Source of the DNA: Schlesneria sp.
Lineage (GTDB): Bacteria; Planctomycetota; Planctomycetia; Planctomycetales; Planctomycetaceae
Assembly (NCBI GenBank): GCA_028291515.1
Contig: JAQGHU010000088.1
Span: forward strand, 1-64,000
Direction: 5' to 3'
Length of the DNA: 64,000 nt
This document shows, in pieces, positions 50,289 to 58,743 of this stretch. The notes below the pieces were generated by a model. The model was given only the letters and a program-made list of their open reading frames with translations. It was not told where the DNA came from and ran no database searches. The position numbers and the translations under genes were made by a program. Within the stretch, counting starts at the first letter, position 1; each line of letters opens with the position of its first letter.

Positions 50289-52705
50289 GCGCGAGGTCGA
50301 TTCCGAGTCGCAGTCGCGCCCCCCTTCGCGCCTCTCTTCGTCGTAAACCCCTGCTTATCCAGCCACTGGCCAGTCGATTTCTTATCGGGAATGTCCTCGC
50401 CCGTCTCCTCGCCCCACATGACCAGACTGCGATATAGGTCAGCAAATTTCACAGAAGCACTTCCCACCTTGGCACATCGTTCATCGACAAACCTGCCGAG
50501 CACATCCTGCTCTTGGCGGTATTCCCGCGTGGCGAATTGCACCTTATCGGGGATTTGAATGCCGCGCGCCCGCCACTCCAGGCAACCTCGAACCATCCAT
50601 GCAAGAATTCCTTCGGATTCGGCACGCAGCTTGTCCGGTAACTGTTTGTCTTGCCGAAGCATCTCTGGGCCGGTCTCTCCGTTGTCCGCATTCCAGAACT
50701 GTTGACGGAAGGGGACGAGCGCCAACCGACGCCACATTGCGTGGTCATCGCCGGTGATGATCGGCAGGTAGTTGGTGGACTGCACAATTTTGTGGGTCGG
50801 TGAGAAGTCCCAGAAGTCTTCCTTCATCCGCCGCGCCGAGATACGGTCGCCCCCAGTAAGCCGCTTTACCGTTGCCTCGTCTAGCTTCCGGCCTCTGTCT
50901 GTTTCTTGTGCAACGATGAGGCGACGCCCGAAGAGCGTTGCTTTATCCGTAGGATGCGAATCGAATTTCTTTGCCATGAGCAGGGCTTCGGGCGCGGCCG
51001 CCGAGTATTCCGATCCCAGTACGTTTTGAATAGCAGTGAGCAATGTCGATTTGCCGTTGCTGCCTCCGCCGTGGAATATGGCGACCAACTGTTCTCGAAC
51101 ATCGCCGGTTAGGGAATATCCAAAGAACCTTTGCACAAACTCGGCGATCCCATCGTCTGGAAATACAGATTGAAGGAAGTGCTCCCAGGAAACGGAACTT
51201 GCGCTTGGATCAAAGGCGGTGGGACACAACTTTGTTAAGCAGTCCTCACGACGATGGCCTCGAAGCTGGCCGGTCCGAAGGTCGACCGTGCCGTTCGGGC
51301 AGTTCAACAACCACGGATTTGTATCCATTTCGTCCGGTGAAATTGCGACTTCGGAAGCGGCGAGCGCCAACATGTTTCTAATGCCGGTTTCGCTGCAGGA
51401 TGATTTCACAAACGCGAGAATCTTTGCAGACATGTCGGTTGTCGGAACCTCACGCCAAAGTGCATCAGTCACGGACTTGCCGAGTCGCGACATCGCACCA
51501 TCGTTGTCGATGGCCCATCTTGCCCCGTCCCATACCAGCCACTGTTTCCAGGCATGGCAATAACGAACCTTTTCACCGTGTTGCGCGAGAAATCGACGTG
51601 AGTTCGCAACTTCCGTGCGACCGTCGGCGCTGGAGAGAGATGGCTCGCTATTGAGCTGTGACGCAGCGGCAACGGCAACGGGTTTGGCACGGACCTTTTC
51701 ACCGATTCGGCCCGGCTCCTGAGCTGCTAGGGCGACCGCTGATTCGAGTTTGTGTTCGATCTCGTGGTCCCCCCAAGGAGGTAGGCACCTTTGATTGAAT
51801 TCGCGCATCAATGGCCGGGCTTCATCAATACTAAGGCCAAAGCCGCGAATAAGATGGCAAGCAGCAGTGAGCGCCGCGTCGTGCCCGCCTTGTCCAGAAA
51901 TCGATGGCGAGACCTTCGCGAGGTAAGCTCTCGCTCGATTGGCGAGCTGATCGCCAGTTTGAGAGGAGCGAACACGCCCGACCATTTCCTCCATCAATCT
52001 TTTTGGAACTACATCAATACGCGACGGAGTTTCGACAAGCCTTGATACCCGATGCGGGCGATCTTCCGAATGTGGCCCCTTCCGCGTTATGCTTCCATAG
52101 AACTTGGTGATGCGTGAAGGATTTGCGACTGTCACATCGACTTTTACTCCATCCCCGCTTAGCTTCGAGAGCCATTCTAAACACGCCTTGACAAGCCCCT
52201 CATCGTTCGAGGGCAAGTCGACTTGATAGAGCAGATGCCAACCGTTGCCAGAATCGGCTATCACCGGCTCCGGCCAGTCCTGGGCGAGGAGTTGATCGCG
52301 AATGCAAGTAGCAAGACTTTGAGCTTTGCACTTCTCGGATTCCGTCGCGTTCGTATCCGCATGGCGCTCAGGATCGCAGTCGATCAGCATCCATCGCCTA
52401 GATACGATGTCCGCATCGCTCACGGACTCCCCTTTCGCGGCGGGCGCAAGGGAGTTCGGTCGTCGATTAAGCAACTCCGGCTTCACCGGATTCAGCGTGA
52501 GGTAGACCCCTTTGACGGCAGGGCCGGTGAGCCTTGCTGCATCCCGAACGAGATCATCCGCCGAATTGTAGTAACCATTTTGGACCAGTCGGCGCCCACA
52601 AATTAGCCTTAATTCGGCGACCCCGCCCTCTGTCAAAAAAAGGGCTGCAGTTTTTCTCAATGACTCAACGTCGACAGCGATACGCGATTCTGTATTATCC
52701 AGCAC
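50276..52705 (-). CDS. P4/D5-type primase-helicase
   Basis: An 809-residue protein from GTG 52705, with AAGGAG 7 bases upstream; an upstream ATG (52741) has no site. The N-terminal half has the archaeo-eukaryotic primase-like motif RRWMLIDCDPER and DSGNGWHLLY. The C-terminal half is a D5/SF3 helicase: Walker A GGGSNGKST (about 546-554), Walker B-type VAQETDRGRKL, and the downstream motif QSTNYLPII, followed by WRRLALVPFRQQF. Together they prime and unwind DNA at the element's own origin, as P4 alpha protein does. It points towards the left end and has facing repeats at its 3' end. Confidence 0.9.
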   Translation of the reverse strand: MLDNTESRIAVDVESLRKTAALFLTEGGVAELRLICGRRLVQNGYYNSADDLVRDAARLTGPAVKGVYLTLNPVKPELLNRRPNSLAPAAKGESVSDADIVSRRWMLIDCDPERHADTNATESEKCKAQSLATCIRDQLLAQDWPEPVIADSGNGWHLLYQVDLPSNDEGLVKACLEWLSKLSGDGVKVDVTVANPSRITKFYGSITRKGPHSEDRPHRVSRLVETPSRIDVVPKRLMEEMVGRVRSSQTGDQLANRARAYLAKVSPSISGQGGHDAALTAACHLIRGFGLSIDEARPLMREFNQRCLPPWGDHEIEHKLESAVALAAQEPGRIGEKVRAKPVAVAAASQLNSEPSLSSADGRTEVANSRRFLAQHGEKVRYCHAWKQWLVWDGARWAIDNDGAMSRLGKSVTDALWREVPTTDMSAKILAFVKSSCSETGIRNMLALAASEVAISPDEMDTNPWLLNCPNGTVDLRTGQLRGHRREDCLTKLCPTAFDPSASSVSWEHFLQSVFPDDGIAEFVQRFFGYSLTGDVREQLVAIFHGGGSNGKSTLLTAIQNVLGSEYSAAAPEALLMAKKFDSHPTDKATLFGRRLIVAQETDRGRKLDEATVKRLTGGDRISARRMKEDFWDFSPTHKIVQSTNYLPIITGDDHAMWRRLALVPFRQQFWNADNGETGPEMLRQDKQLPDKLRAESEGILAWMVRGCLEWRARGIQIPDKVQFATREYRQEQDVLGRFVDERCAKVGSASVKFADLYRSLVMWGEETGEDIPDKKSTGQWLDKQGFTTKRGAKGGATATRNRPRAGDR

Positions 52706-52802
52706 AACAAGTCTCCTTGCCCGGTGCGTCCAAACTGCCAAGCAGGATGCAACGGGCTTTTTGATTGTTGGGCTGAGGTCTCCTCACTACCCAGTTATTT
52801 CA

Positions 52803-53603
52803 TCACGCCAAGCCAACATCGGCCTTGGCGTCGTGGATAAACTTCCTGACTGCTTCGTCTACAGCTTTGTGACTGACGCAGACGATTGATTCACATTTCA
52901 GCTTGCTGATTGGGGCATCCTCCGAAGTTCGCGGGATAAGGTGGTGATGAAGATGCAGGCACGGCTTGTTGAGAAGCTCGCATGCACCCATCGCCAGCCG
53001 CATAAGATGACTAGTCTCTCGATGCCAGCGGCGATTCCGACCACTGGGCACGACAATTGTCGCATCGGCATCTATCGCAGCTCTTACGACTGACCGAGGC
53101 CGCAAGTCCGAGCAATCAAGTCGTCGGACATCGGCTCGGTCGAAGGCCGAATTAATCGCCATATTCCATTGAGACGGGCCATTCTCAAGGACGAAAACCC
53201 GGAGACCGTCCGTGTGTCGAACGACAGGCGCAGGTATGGCCCGAGCATTGAAGTCCGCAGCATGGGCCGCAGCATCGGTACCAGACTTGTAAGAGTGCTT
53301 CTCGCACTCAGGTGGGAGAGCGAGGCGACCCCCAAGACCATCCATATGCTGCAGGTACAGACAGGGTCGCTTAGCCCGGATCGCGGCACGCGCGGCACAA
53401 ACGAGCAGGTGTGAAGCTCGCAAGCCGCGCCCAGCAATGATCATGACTCGATCTGCACATCGAACTGCGAGAGTCAGTTCCTGGCCAAGTTCAATTCCGC
53501 TCGGGCGATGAACAATCGTTGTGCCGCTGCCGTGCAGCTGAGCCGTTACGGCTTGAGTGCAGTAAGTGCTCGCCGTTGAGACTACGAGGAAGGTGGTGTT
53601 CAC
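52803..53603 (-). CDS. Protein with two Rossmann-like half-domains, unknown
   Basis: A 266-residue protein, GTG 53603, starting three bases after the stop of the DUF1580 gene. It has two related halves: CADRVMIIAGRGLRASHLL..AARAAIRAKRPCLYLQHM, and DADATIVVPSGRNRRWHRE, SHLMRLAMGACELLNKPCLHLHHHL. Each has a strand ending in a Gly/Ser-Gly-Arg loop, a helix with His, and a K-P-C-L strand, so it looks like an internal duplication of a nucleotide-binding fold of the SLOG/deoxyribosyltransferase kind. No catalytic residue is assigned. On a mobile element such a fold could act in nucleotide signalling or DNA modification. Confidence 0.6.
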   Translation of the reverse strand: MNTTFLVVSTASTYCTQAVTAQLHGSGTTIVHRPSGIELGQELTLAVRCADRVMIIAGRGLRASHLLVCAARAAIRAKRPCLYLQHMDGLGGRLALPPECEKHSYKSGTDAAAHAADFNARAIPAPVVRHTDGLRVFVLENGPSQWNMAINSAFDRADVRRLDCSDLRPRSVVRAAIDADATIVVPSGRNRRWHRETSHLMRLAMGACELLNKPCLHLHHHLIPRTSEDAPISKLKCESIVCVSHKAVDEAVRKFIHDAKADVGLA

Positions 53604-53606
53604 GTG

Positions 53607-53900
53607 TCAGATTCCATGTCGGTGAGCAGCGGCGGCTCGTGCAGAACGCGATGCCAGCACTCGCTCACTTCCTGCTTGCGCCTTGGAAAGAACTTGTTGA
53701 TACTGAGGAGTCATGAACCGCTTGACTGCCTCACGACTGGTGTAGCGCCTTCCACCGATGAAGGCAGTTTCGAGGCACCGTCCCCGAACGCCGCGCGGCG
53801 ACGCCCATCTGTAGAGCGACGCCATGCACGGCGTTTTGGGGAAAAGCTCACCAGCTTCCGATAAGGGCACTAGATTTTCCAACTCAACGTTAATTGCCAT
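53607..53900 (-). CDS. DUF1580 protein, excisionase-like
   Basis: A 97-residue protein; ATG 53900 has CTGGAGG 6 bases upstream. LVPLSEAGELFPKTP..ASLYRWASPRGVRGRCLETAFIGGRRYTSREAVKRFM is the DUF1580 pattern, a winged-helix related to MerR/excisionase proteins that I know from planctomycetes, usually beside tyrosine integrases. It probably binds att-site DNA and steers the integrase toward excision, or acts as a regulator. It lies 311 bases from the integrase gene and upstream of the SLOG-like gene. Confidence 0.75.
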   Translation of the reverse strand: MAINVELENLVPLSEAGELFPKTPCMASLYRWASPRGVRGRCLETAFIGGRRYTSREAVKRFMTPQYQQVLSKAQAGSERVLASRSARAAAAHRHGI

Positions 53901-54210
53901 ACCGACCTCCAGAATTCGAGCGCGAACCGATCGCGGTCACCATTGCACGCACCCAAAAAAACTACACGACGCGACAAGATCGTCAACGTTTGTAGTGATG
54001 TGCGTGCAACTGAGTGAGATTGCGAGTCGGCGGCACTCGCTGTAAGGCAATGAGTTGCGTCAAGACCATCGAAACGCCGTGCGGATTCAATCCCCCTTAA
54101 TCTAACGGAATTGTAATAAACATACGATGTCGCCACTACAGATGGGACGAAGCCCAGCAGACCGATTCTGCCAGGCTTCGAGCGCAGGGGATGAGTAAAA
54201 CTGCAACTGG
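53901..54210. other. Interval between integrase and DUF1580 gene
   Basis: About 310 bases with no supported gene. It should hold the promoter of the leftward genes that begin with DUF1580. I could not define boxes with confidence. Confidence 0.4.
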
Positions 54211-55266
54211 CTAACCCGCTTCCAAGGCAACCTCCACAGCCTTCGCAAGGTTCAGCGCTGCGTAAAGCTGCGTCATATCCGCGCGACTGTGCCCGAGCAT
54301 GATTTGTGCGGCTTCCAAGCCGTACTGCTCGCGAAGCCGAGTTGCCGCCGTGTGTCTGAGCCAATGGGGCGTCCAAGCGGGTTTAATCCCCAGACCTTCA
54401 CACGCGGCCCTCACTGAATGCCCATACCAAGACCGCCTGATCTTGAACATTCTCGCGGATGGATGGACGGACAGATATTTACGCAGGATTAGTTGCGCTT
54501 GCGGCCCAAAAACCAAGACACGTTCCTTGCCGTGATGGGAGGTCTTGTGGTCCTTCAGGCGCGCCAGCCAGACTGCCTCGCTACGGTCGATCATGGATGG
54601 CGTTAGGGATAGGATTTCCCCCGACCTCGCGCCGGTGAGCAACTGAAGCTCAATCAGGTCCGCCGTGCGATTCGGGACTACCTGCTTGACGCTGTCGATC
54701 TGATCCTGCGGAACGGGTCTACGAGGTGCATAGTCTTTCGCGGTCGTGCGGCCAGCAAGGAGAGGGGACACGGACTGCAGGCCATGCAAGACGGTGGGGG
54801 AGACAAGCTCGTTTTCGCAGGCCCACCGAAATGCCCTGCGGATTCTGCCGACCGACTTGTTCACGTAGATCCGCGATAGACCATTCTCAACCATCGCCTG
54901 CCGGACAGCTTTCAGCGCCAGCGGGCCAAAGTCACTGGCTGGGATTTCGCCGAACAGATTCATCAGTGCTCGGATCGCACTTCTGATGCAGAAGACCTCG
55001 TCAGTCTGCCTGCCGTTCTTGACGTAGTACGTCGCGGCGAAGTCGAGGAATAGGAGCGCGATTTCGTTCACACTTTTGGTAAACTTTGCCACTTCGGGTT
55101 TGGCGACGCCACCTGAGAGCTTAAGTAGCAGCTCGGAATATCGGCGAGACGCCTCTTGGCTTCCGTAGGGGCCGAGGTAGTACTCTCGCCCATCATGCCG
55201 AACTCTCGCCTGCCCTGAAGGCTTATGAAGGCGAACTTGCGGGATGCTCGAAACCGGTCTTGGCAT
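54211..55266 (-). CDS. int: Tyrosine integrase of the element
   Basis: A 351-residue integrase; ATG 55266 has GGAG 6 bases upstream. An N-terminal arm-binding part (QVRLHKPSGQARVRHDGREYYLG) precedes a core-binding domain and a full catalytic set: Arg214 (TGARSGEIL), Lys241, His301-x-x-Arg304 (HWLRHTAAT), His326 (LGHSRADMT) and Tyr335 (QLYAAL). The gene ends toward the element's interior and starts 111 bases from the 3' end of tRNA-Leu, the usual position for an integrase that uses that tRNA as its target. The arm-binding motif YYLGPYGS is typical of planctomycete integrases. Confidence 0.92.
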   Translation of the reverse strand: MPRPVSSIPQVRLHKPSGQARVRHDGREYYLGPYGSQEASRRYSELLLKLSGGVAKPEVAKFTKSVNEIALLFLDFAATYYVKNGRQTDEVFCIRSAIRALMNLFGEIPASDFGPLALKAVRQAMVENGLSRIYVNKSVGRIRRAFRWACENELVSPTVLHGLQSVSPLLAGRTTAKDYAPRRPVPQDQIDSVKQVVPNRTADLIELQLLTGARSGEILSLTPSMIDRSEAVWLARLKDHKTSHHGKERVLVFGPQAQLILRKYLSVHPSARMFKIRRSWYGHSVRAACEGLGIKPAWTPHWLRHTAATRLREQYGLEAAQIMLGHSRADMTQLYAALNLAKAVEVALEAG

Positions 55267-55375
55267 AGCGACTCCAGAAAAAGGGAGTAACCGGGTATTG
55301 CTACCCGGTAATTCATGCCTTTTTCTGTCCGTCGCCGCCGAACATCGGCGAGCGTAAACCCTTTGTTTTCAACCA

Positions 55376-55429
55376 ATTGCCCAGGACAGGAATCGAACCT
55401 GCACGAGTGTTACCTCACTAGGCCCTCAA
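55376..55429 (-). repeat. attR: Right attachment site within tRNA-Leu(GAG)
   Basis: The right copy of the repeat, from the anticodon loop (TTGAGGG) to just past the tRNA 3' end. Identical to 34308-34361 in 14 bases (CACTAGGCCCTCAA) and 30 bases (ATTGCCCAGGACAGG...), but with the different variable arm AGTG-AGGTAA-CACT. Because this copy adjoins the integrase, its 3' half should have come with the element and its anticodon side from the chromosome. Confidence 0.88.
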
Positions 55430-55461
55430 CCTAGCGCGTCTGCCAGTTCCGCCACCTGGGC
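55378..55461 (-). tRNA. tRNA-Leu (anticodon GAG), integration target
   Basis: An 84-base class II tRNA: acceptor GCCCAGG/CCTGGGC with A73, D-arm with GG, anticodon arm CTAGG-TTGAGGG-CCTAG (anticodon GAG at 55425-55427 on the complement, reading CUC), long variable arm AGTG-AGGTAA-CACT, and T-arm GCAGG-TTCGATT-CCTGT. CCA is not encoded (ATT follows). It is intact after insertion because the element supplies a replacement 3' half. It reads leftward, toward the integrase. Confidence 0.95.
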
Positions 55462-55633
55462 CGGAGAGGGGGAGAGGATACGTTCTCTGGTCGATGTCGA
55501 CAAGGTCTCGGCGGGCAAATCTTCGAGTTGCCGTCGAACGGAGCTTCTACCCGCGCGGGCCAGCAGGCTTGGTTTGTTGAGCGAAAATGGCCCGCTTAGC
55601 AGGCAGGCTCAGTTGGCAGCGAGGCGAGCGCCA

Positions 55634-57685
55634 TTACAGTTTCGGCAGGACTGGTTCGACAGGTTTTGCTGCCGGGGGCTTTGGCTTGGTCGGTGCCTGA
55701 GGTTCTGCGCGTATTTTTGGGCCGGGCTTGGTTACGGCGGCCACTGCTGGGGGGGCTGGCGGTGGTGGTGGAATGAACCGTTCTACCAGGCGAATTCCGA
55801 ATCCATCCTTCAATTCGCGTTTGGCCAGCATTTCCCACGGCGTTCCGGGCGCGTCTTTGATGACCCGCAGAAGGTGTTCTTCGGCGATTCGGGCTTGTTT
55901 CCGCATGGAGGTCGCGTAGTTCAGTTCTTTGTCGGGGCGGAAGATGATGTGGTTGACTTTGCTGTTGATGTCGGACTCGGTGTAGCTTCCTTTGAGTTGT
56001 GCCAATGCGGAGTTGTATTCGAAGGCACGCACCTTCTGGGCGAGCAGTCGGCCATAGTCGAGGCTGAACGCGAGACGCCAGCGCGGCGACGTTTCTGCGG
56101 CGTACAACTTTTCGGTGTTGGGCGGCATTCTGGCGAGGATGTTGTCGACAGACAGGCTGCTAATCGCCGCGGATTTCTGTGCCTCGGTAAACTGCTGGCG
56201 GAAGTTGTTCGCCCGCACGCGGAATTCGAGTTGTGGAGTTCCTTGCCCGCGCAGATTGGTGGTCTGACTATACTCGGCCATACCGACAACGGCGGCCCGC
56301 AGGTGATGTTTTGCCATATCCTGCGCAAACTCGGCGGGTGATCCAAAGCGATAGTCGGGCTCGAACGCTTTCATCATGATTGGATCGAACTGGCCAATCG
56401 TGCTGAGCTCTGAGTTCGTGGTCATATTCGTCATGAAGTAGACGCCGCCGGTCTCTTTCACCAGGCGGTTCAGGGCGTAGGGACCAAATCCTGAAGAGAG
56501 ATAAGTGAGTTGCGGCCCTTCGTACCAGTAGGGGAGATCGACATTTTCGACGACGACGGATTCTGGTCCCAAGTCGACAGGAAGCTGGTACGTGCGGCCA
56601 TTCTCTTTGGCAACGTATGGAATATATCCCTTGCGGCGACCAAACGGAGCGGCGGGGCCGATGACATAAGCCTTGACACCGTGGTGCTGGCACTTACTGA
56701 TCGCCATTTCTAGCGGCGGGCCGTGATCATCGCCCGCTTCGTCCGTCAGGGCGATGACCATGATTCGGCGGCCATTGTCAGTTCGATACTTGTGCCAACG
56801 ATCCACGACCTGGCCGACGGCAGAAAAGACATTCTCCAAGCCCGAGGGATCTGTCGGGGCGGACTGAATCCCATTGATGATCTCATCAATCTTGTCGGTT
56901 GGCTCTTTGGTAAGGAACGTCGTTTGCGCACCAAACAGGACGACACCGCTGAGCAATGGCTGCTCAAGCCGCGGCAGTTGGCCGGCACTCTCAAGGGCTC
57001 CTAATTCGCCGTAGATGCGACGCAATCGCTTAACCAGTGCCTGACGTTGCGGAACCACGCTGCCAGAGGCGTCGATCAACCATACGATCAGAACTTTTTT
57101 CTCTTGCAGATTACGTGCGATTTCCCAGGTGACGCGGTCGAGAGCCGAATCCATTTGAATGAGGCCTTCGCCCGTCGTGCCCGGGACGACCACCGTCTTA
57201 CTCAGTTCGCGACCTTGCGGAATGTCGTAATGTGGCAACTGCTTCTGATTGGCAAATTCCGTATTCACCGAGTGGACTGGTGCCGACTCTTGAGCGGGAT
57301 TATTCGAAAACTCCAACCCCACAGATTTGGCGTTCATCGCTTTGCCAACTTCCGTTTCGCGATCACCTGGATTGGCGAGTTCGTACTTCGCAATCTCGGG
57401 GACCTCTAGCGGAATATCGTTTGGCGGCGGATCGGTGAGGACGGTGTCAATCGGTTCACTGTCCGAACGTGCGCGCACTTCGAAAGCAATACCCGAGAGT
57501 GTGAACAGCAACCACCCATGGAAAATGATGCTGAACGCCACGCCAGCGAAGATACCCATCCAGGACGAATCGTCAGCAGGCGTGCCTTCGTCGTCGACAG
57601 CCAATTCCAACAGGATTGGTCGTTCATCCCAGTTCGAATGTTTGTCGTCAGTCGAGGGATCGTCTGGCATCATGGCTGTCTCCAT
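55634..57685 (-). CDS. Membrane-anchored von Willebrand factor A protein
   Basis: A 683-residue protein. One membrane helix is near the N-terminus (about 42-68: WMGIFAGVAFSIIFHGWLLFT), so most of the chain is outside. A von Willebrand A domain follows (about 195-350) with a MIDAS metal site: WLIDASGSVVPQRQ (D-x-S-x-S), and the later D in LTDEAGDDHG. A second, longer domain with helices (LRVIKDAPGTPWEMLAKRELKD) comes after, and the last 50 residues are Pro-rich (PPPPPAPPAVAA..KPKPPAAKPVEP). Such proteins are common in planctomycetes and may bind peptides or surface polymers. It is the first gene beyond the tRNA-Leu on the chromosome side. Confidence 0.8.
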   Translation of the reverse strand: METAMMPDDPSTDDKHSNWDERPILLELAVDDEGTPADDSSWMGIFAGVAFSIIFHGWLLFTLSGIAFEVRARSDSEPIDTVLTDPPPNDIPLEVPEIAKYELANPGDRETEVGKAMNAKSVGLEFSNNPAQESAPVHSVNTEFANQKQLPHYDIPQGRELSKTVVVPGTTGEGLIQMDSALDRVTWEIARNLQEKKVLIVWLIDASGSVVPQRQALVKRLRRIYGELGALESAGQLPRLEQPLLSGVVLFGAQTTFLTKEPTDKIDEIINGIQSAPTDPSGLENVFSAVGQVVDRWHKYRTDNGRRIMVIALTDEAGDDHGPPLEMAISKCQHHGVKAYVIGPAAPFGRRKGYIPYVAKENGRTYQLPVDLGPESVVVENVDLPYWYEGPQLTYLSSGFGPYALNRLVKETGGVYFMTNMTTNSELSTIGQFDPIMMKAFEPDYRFGSPAEFAQDMAKHHLRAAVVGMAEYSQTTNLRGQGTPQLEFRVRANNFRQQFTEAQKSAAISSLSVDNILARMPPNTEKLYAAETSPRWRLAFSLDYGRLLAQKVRAFEYNSALAQLKGSYTESDINSKVNHIIFRPDKELNYATSMRKQARIAEEHLLRVIKDAPGTPWEMLAKRELKDGFGIRLVERFIPPPPPAPPAVAAVTKPGPKIRAEPQAPTKPKPPAAKPVEPVLPKL

Positions 57686-57906
57686 CGCCTTATCCCAAGC
57701 AGGGAATCACAGTTCGGTCTGGAAATTCTAACGTCATGATCTGGTTTTCAGAACAAGAAATGCTGATGAAATGATTGAAATGAAACGGTATTTCTAGCTG
57801 CCACCCAAGCGGGCTTCGATTCAGTGCCCGGCAAAAAATTCCGATTGCTGGTCCGTCGCCAGCAGATTTTGCGCGGACTACTTCTTAAGTTCGTCGAACA
57901 TTGAGC
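57686..57906. other. Short gap upstream of vWA gene
   Basis: About 220 bases between tadA and the von Willebrand gene, both reading left. It probably holds the promoter for the latter. No feature recognised. Confidence 0.4.
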
Positions 57907-58407
57907 CTATTTCTTGCCCAAAGAACGTTGAATGGCGAAGAATTCGCGAAGCAGATCGCGGCATTCGTCGCGCAAAACGCCGCCGACAACGGTCGCTCGG
58001 TGGTTCAGGCGAGGATCGCTGGTAATTTGGTAGAGCGTGTGACAGGCGCCCGCCTTCTCGTCCGTGGTGCCATAAATCACGGTGGGAATTCGAGCTTGAA
58101 CGATCGCACCGGCGCACATCGGGCAGGGTTCCAAAGTGACATAAAGGGTGCAGTCAAGCAGCCGCCATGATTGCAACGCCTCGGCAGCCTGAGTGATGGC
58201 GATCATTTCCGCGTGAGCTGTGGGATCCTTCAATTGCTCACGCTGATTTCCGGCCGCTGCGATTATTCGATCGTTATGAACAATCACCGCTCCGATCGGG
58301 ACTTCGCCTTCGTCGAACGCCGTTCTGGCCTGTTCAAGGGCCGCTTGCATCCAGAATGCGTGCGGTTGCAGCAGTTCATTGTTCGGATCAATCACGAAAT
58401 TCTCCAT
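57907..58407 (-). CDS. tadA: tRNA-specific adenosine deaminase TadA
   Basis: A 166-residue zinc-dependent deaminase of the CDA fold. HAEMIAI gives the zinc His and the catalytic Glu, and [15 protein letters not shown] the two zinc Cys residues. It converts A34 to inosine in tRNA-Arg(ACG), letting it read CGU, CGC and CGA. Length and motifs match TadA. This is interesting because the window also has a tRNA-Arg(GCG)-like gene that reads CGC directly. Confidence 0.93.
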   Translation of the reverse strand: MENFVIDPNNELLQPHAFWMQAALEQARTAFDEGEVPIGAVIVHNDRIIAAAGNQREQLKDPTAHAEMIAITQAAEALQSWRLLDCTLYVTLEPCPMCAGAIVQARIPTVIYGTTDEKAGACHTLYQITSDPRLNHRATVVGGVLRDECRDLLREFFAIQRSLGKK

Positions 58408-58743
58408 TCACTGGCGTCCCCACTTCAGCAAAGTTCGCTGAAACCACCATGATCATAATGGGTGGTATTTGGTTGTAACTACCGACGCGAATTATGTTTT
58501 CACGATTTTACCAAACGGTCAATTGAATTCACCGATCTGTCCGCACTTTAGCCATTAATGTGAATGGGGAGGGTTCAGAACAATCCCATGAAAGAATAAC
58601 GGAAGTGCTGACGATACCTACGATACGCAATGCGCCTGATTTAGGGATTGTGGCAATCATCTGGGCCAAGACAGTCGGAATCGGTGGCATGAATCCGCCC
58701 GATCGGGGTGGGTGTAGTCGAATTGTCAGAGGGGGATCCGTCC
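58408..58743. other. Interval before the OEP gene
   Basis: About 336 bases between tadA (leftward) and the TolC-like gene (rightward), so it should hold both promoters. It includes GGGGGATCC just before ATG 58744 as a ribosome site. No other feature is supported. Confidence 0.4.

Larger units (their letters stand above)
34348..55429. mobile_element. Integrated element (about 21.1 kb) in tRNA-Leu(GAG), phage-like mosaic or satellite
   Basis: Bounded by direct repeats of the tRNA-Leu 3' half, with cores CACTAGGCCCTCAA at 34348-34361 and 55416-55429. A tyrosine integrase (54211-55266) lies next to the intact tRNA, as expected. Inside are a P4/D5-type primase-helicase, DUF1580 excisionase-like protein, RusA-like resolvase, serine recombinase, a second tyrosine recombinase, small regulators, a tape-measure protein, and a cargo operon at the left end. 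No terminase, portal, capsid, tail-tube, lysis or conjugation genes are recognised. It is therefore a prophage remnant, a satellite, or an integrative plasmid-like element. Crossover fell in the anticodon stem-loop. Confidence 0.88.
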
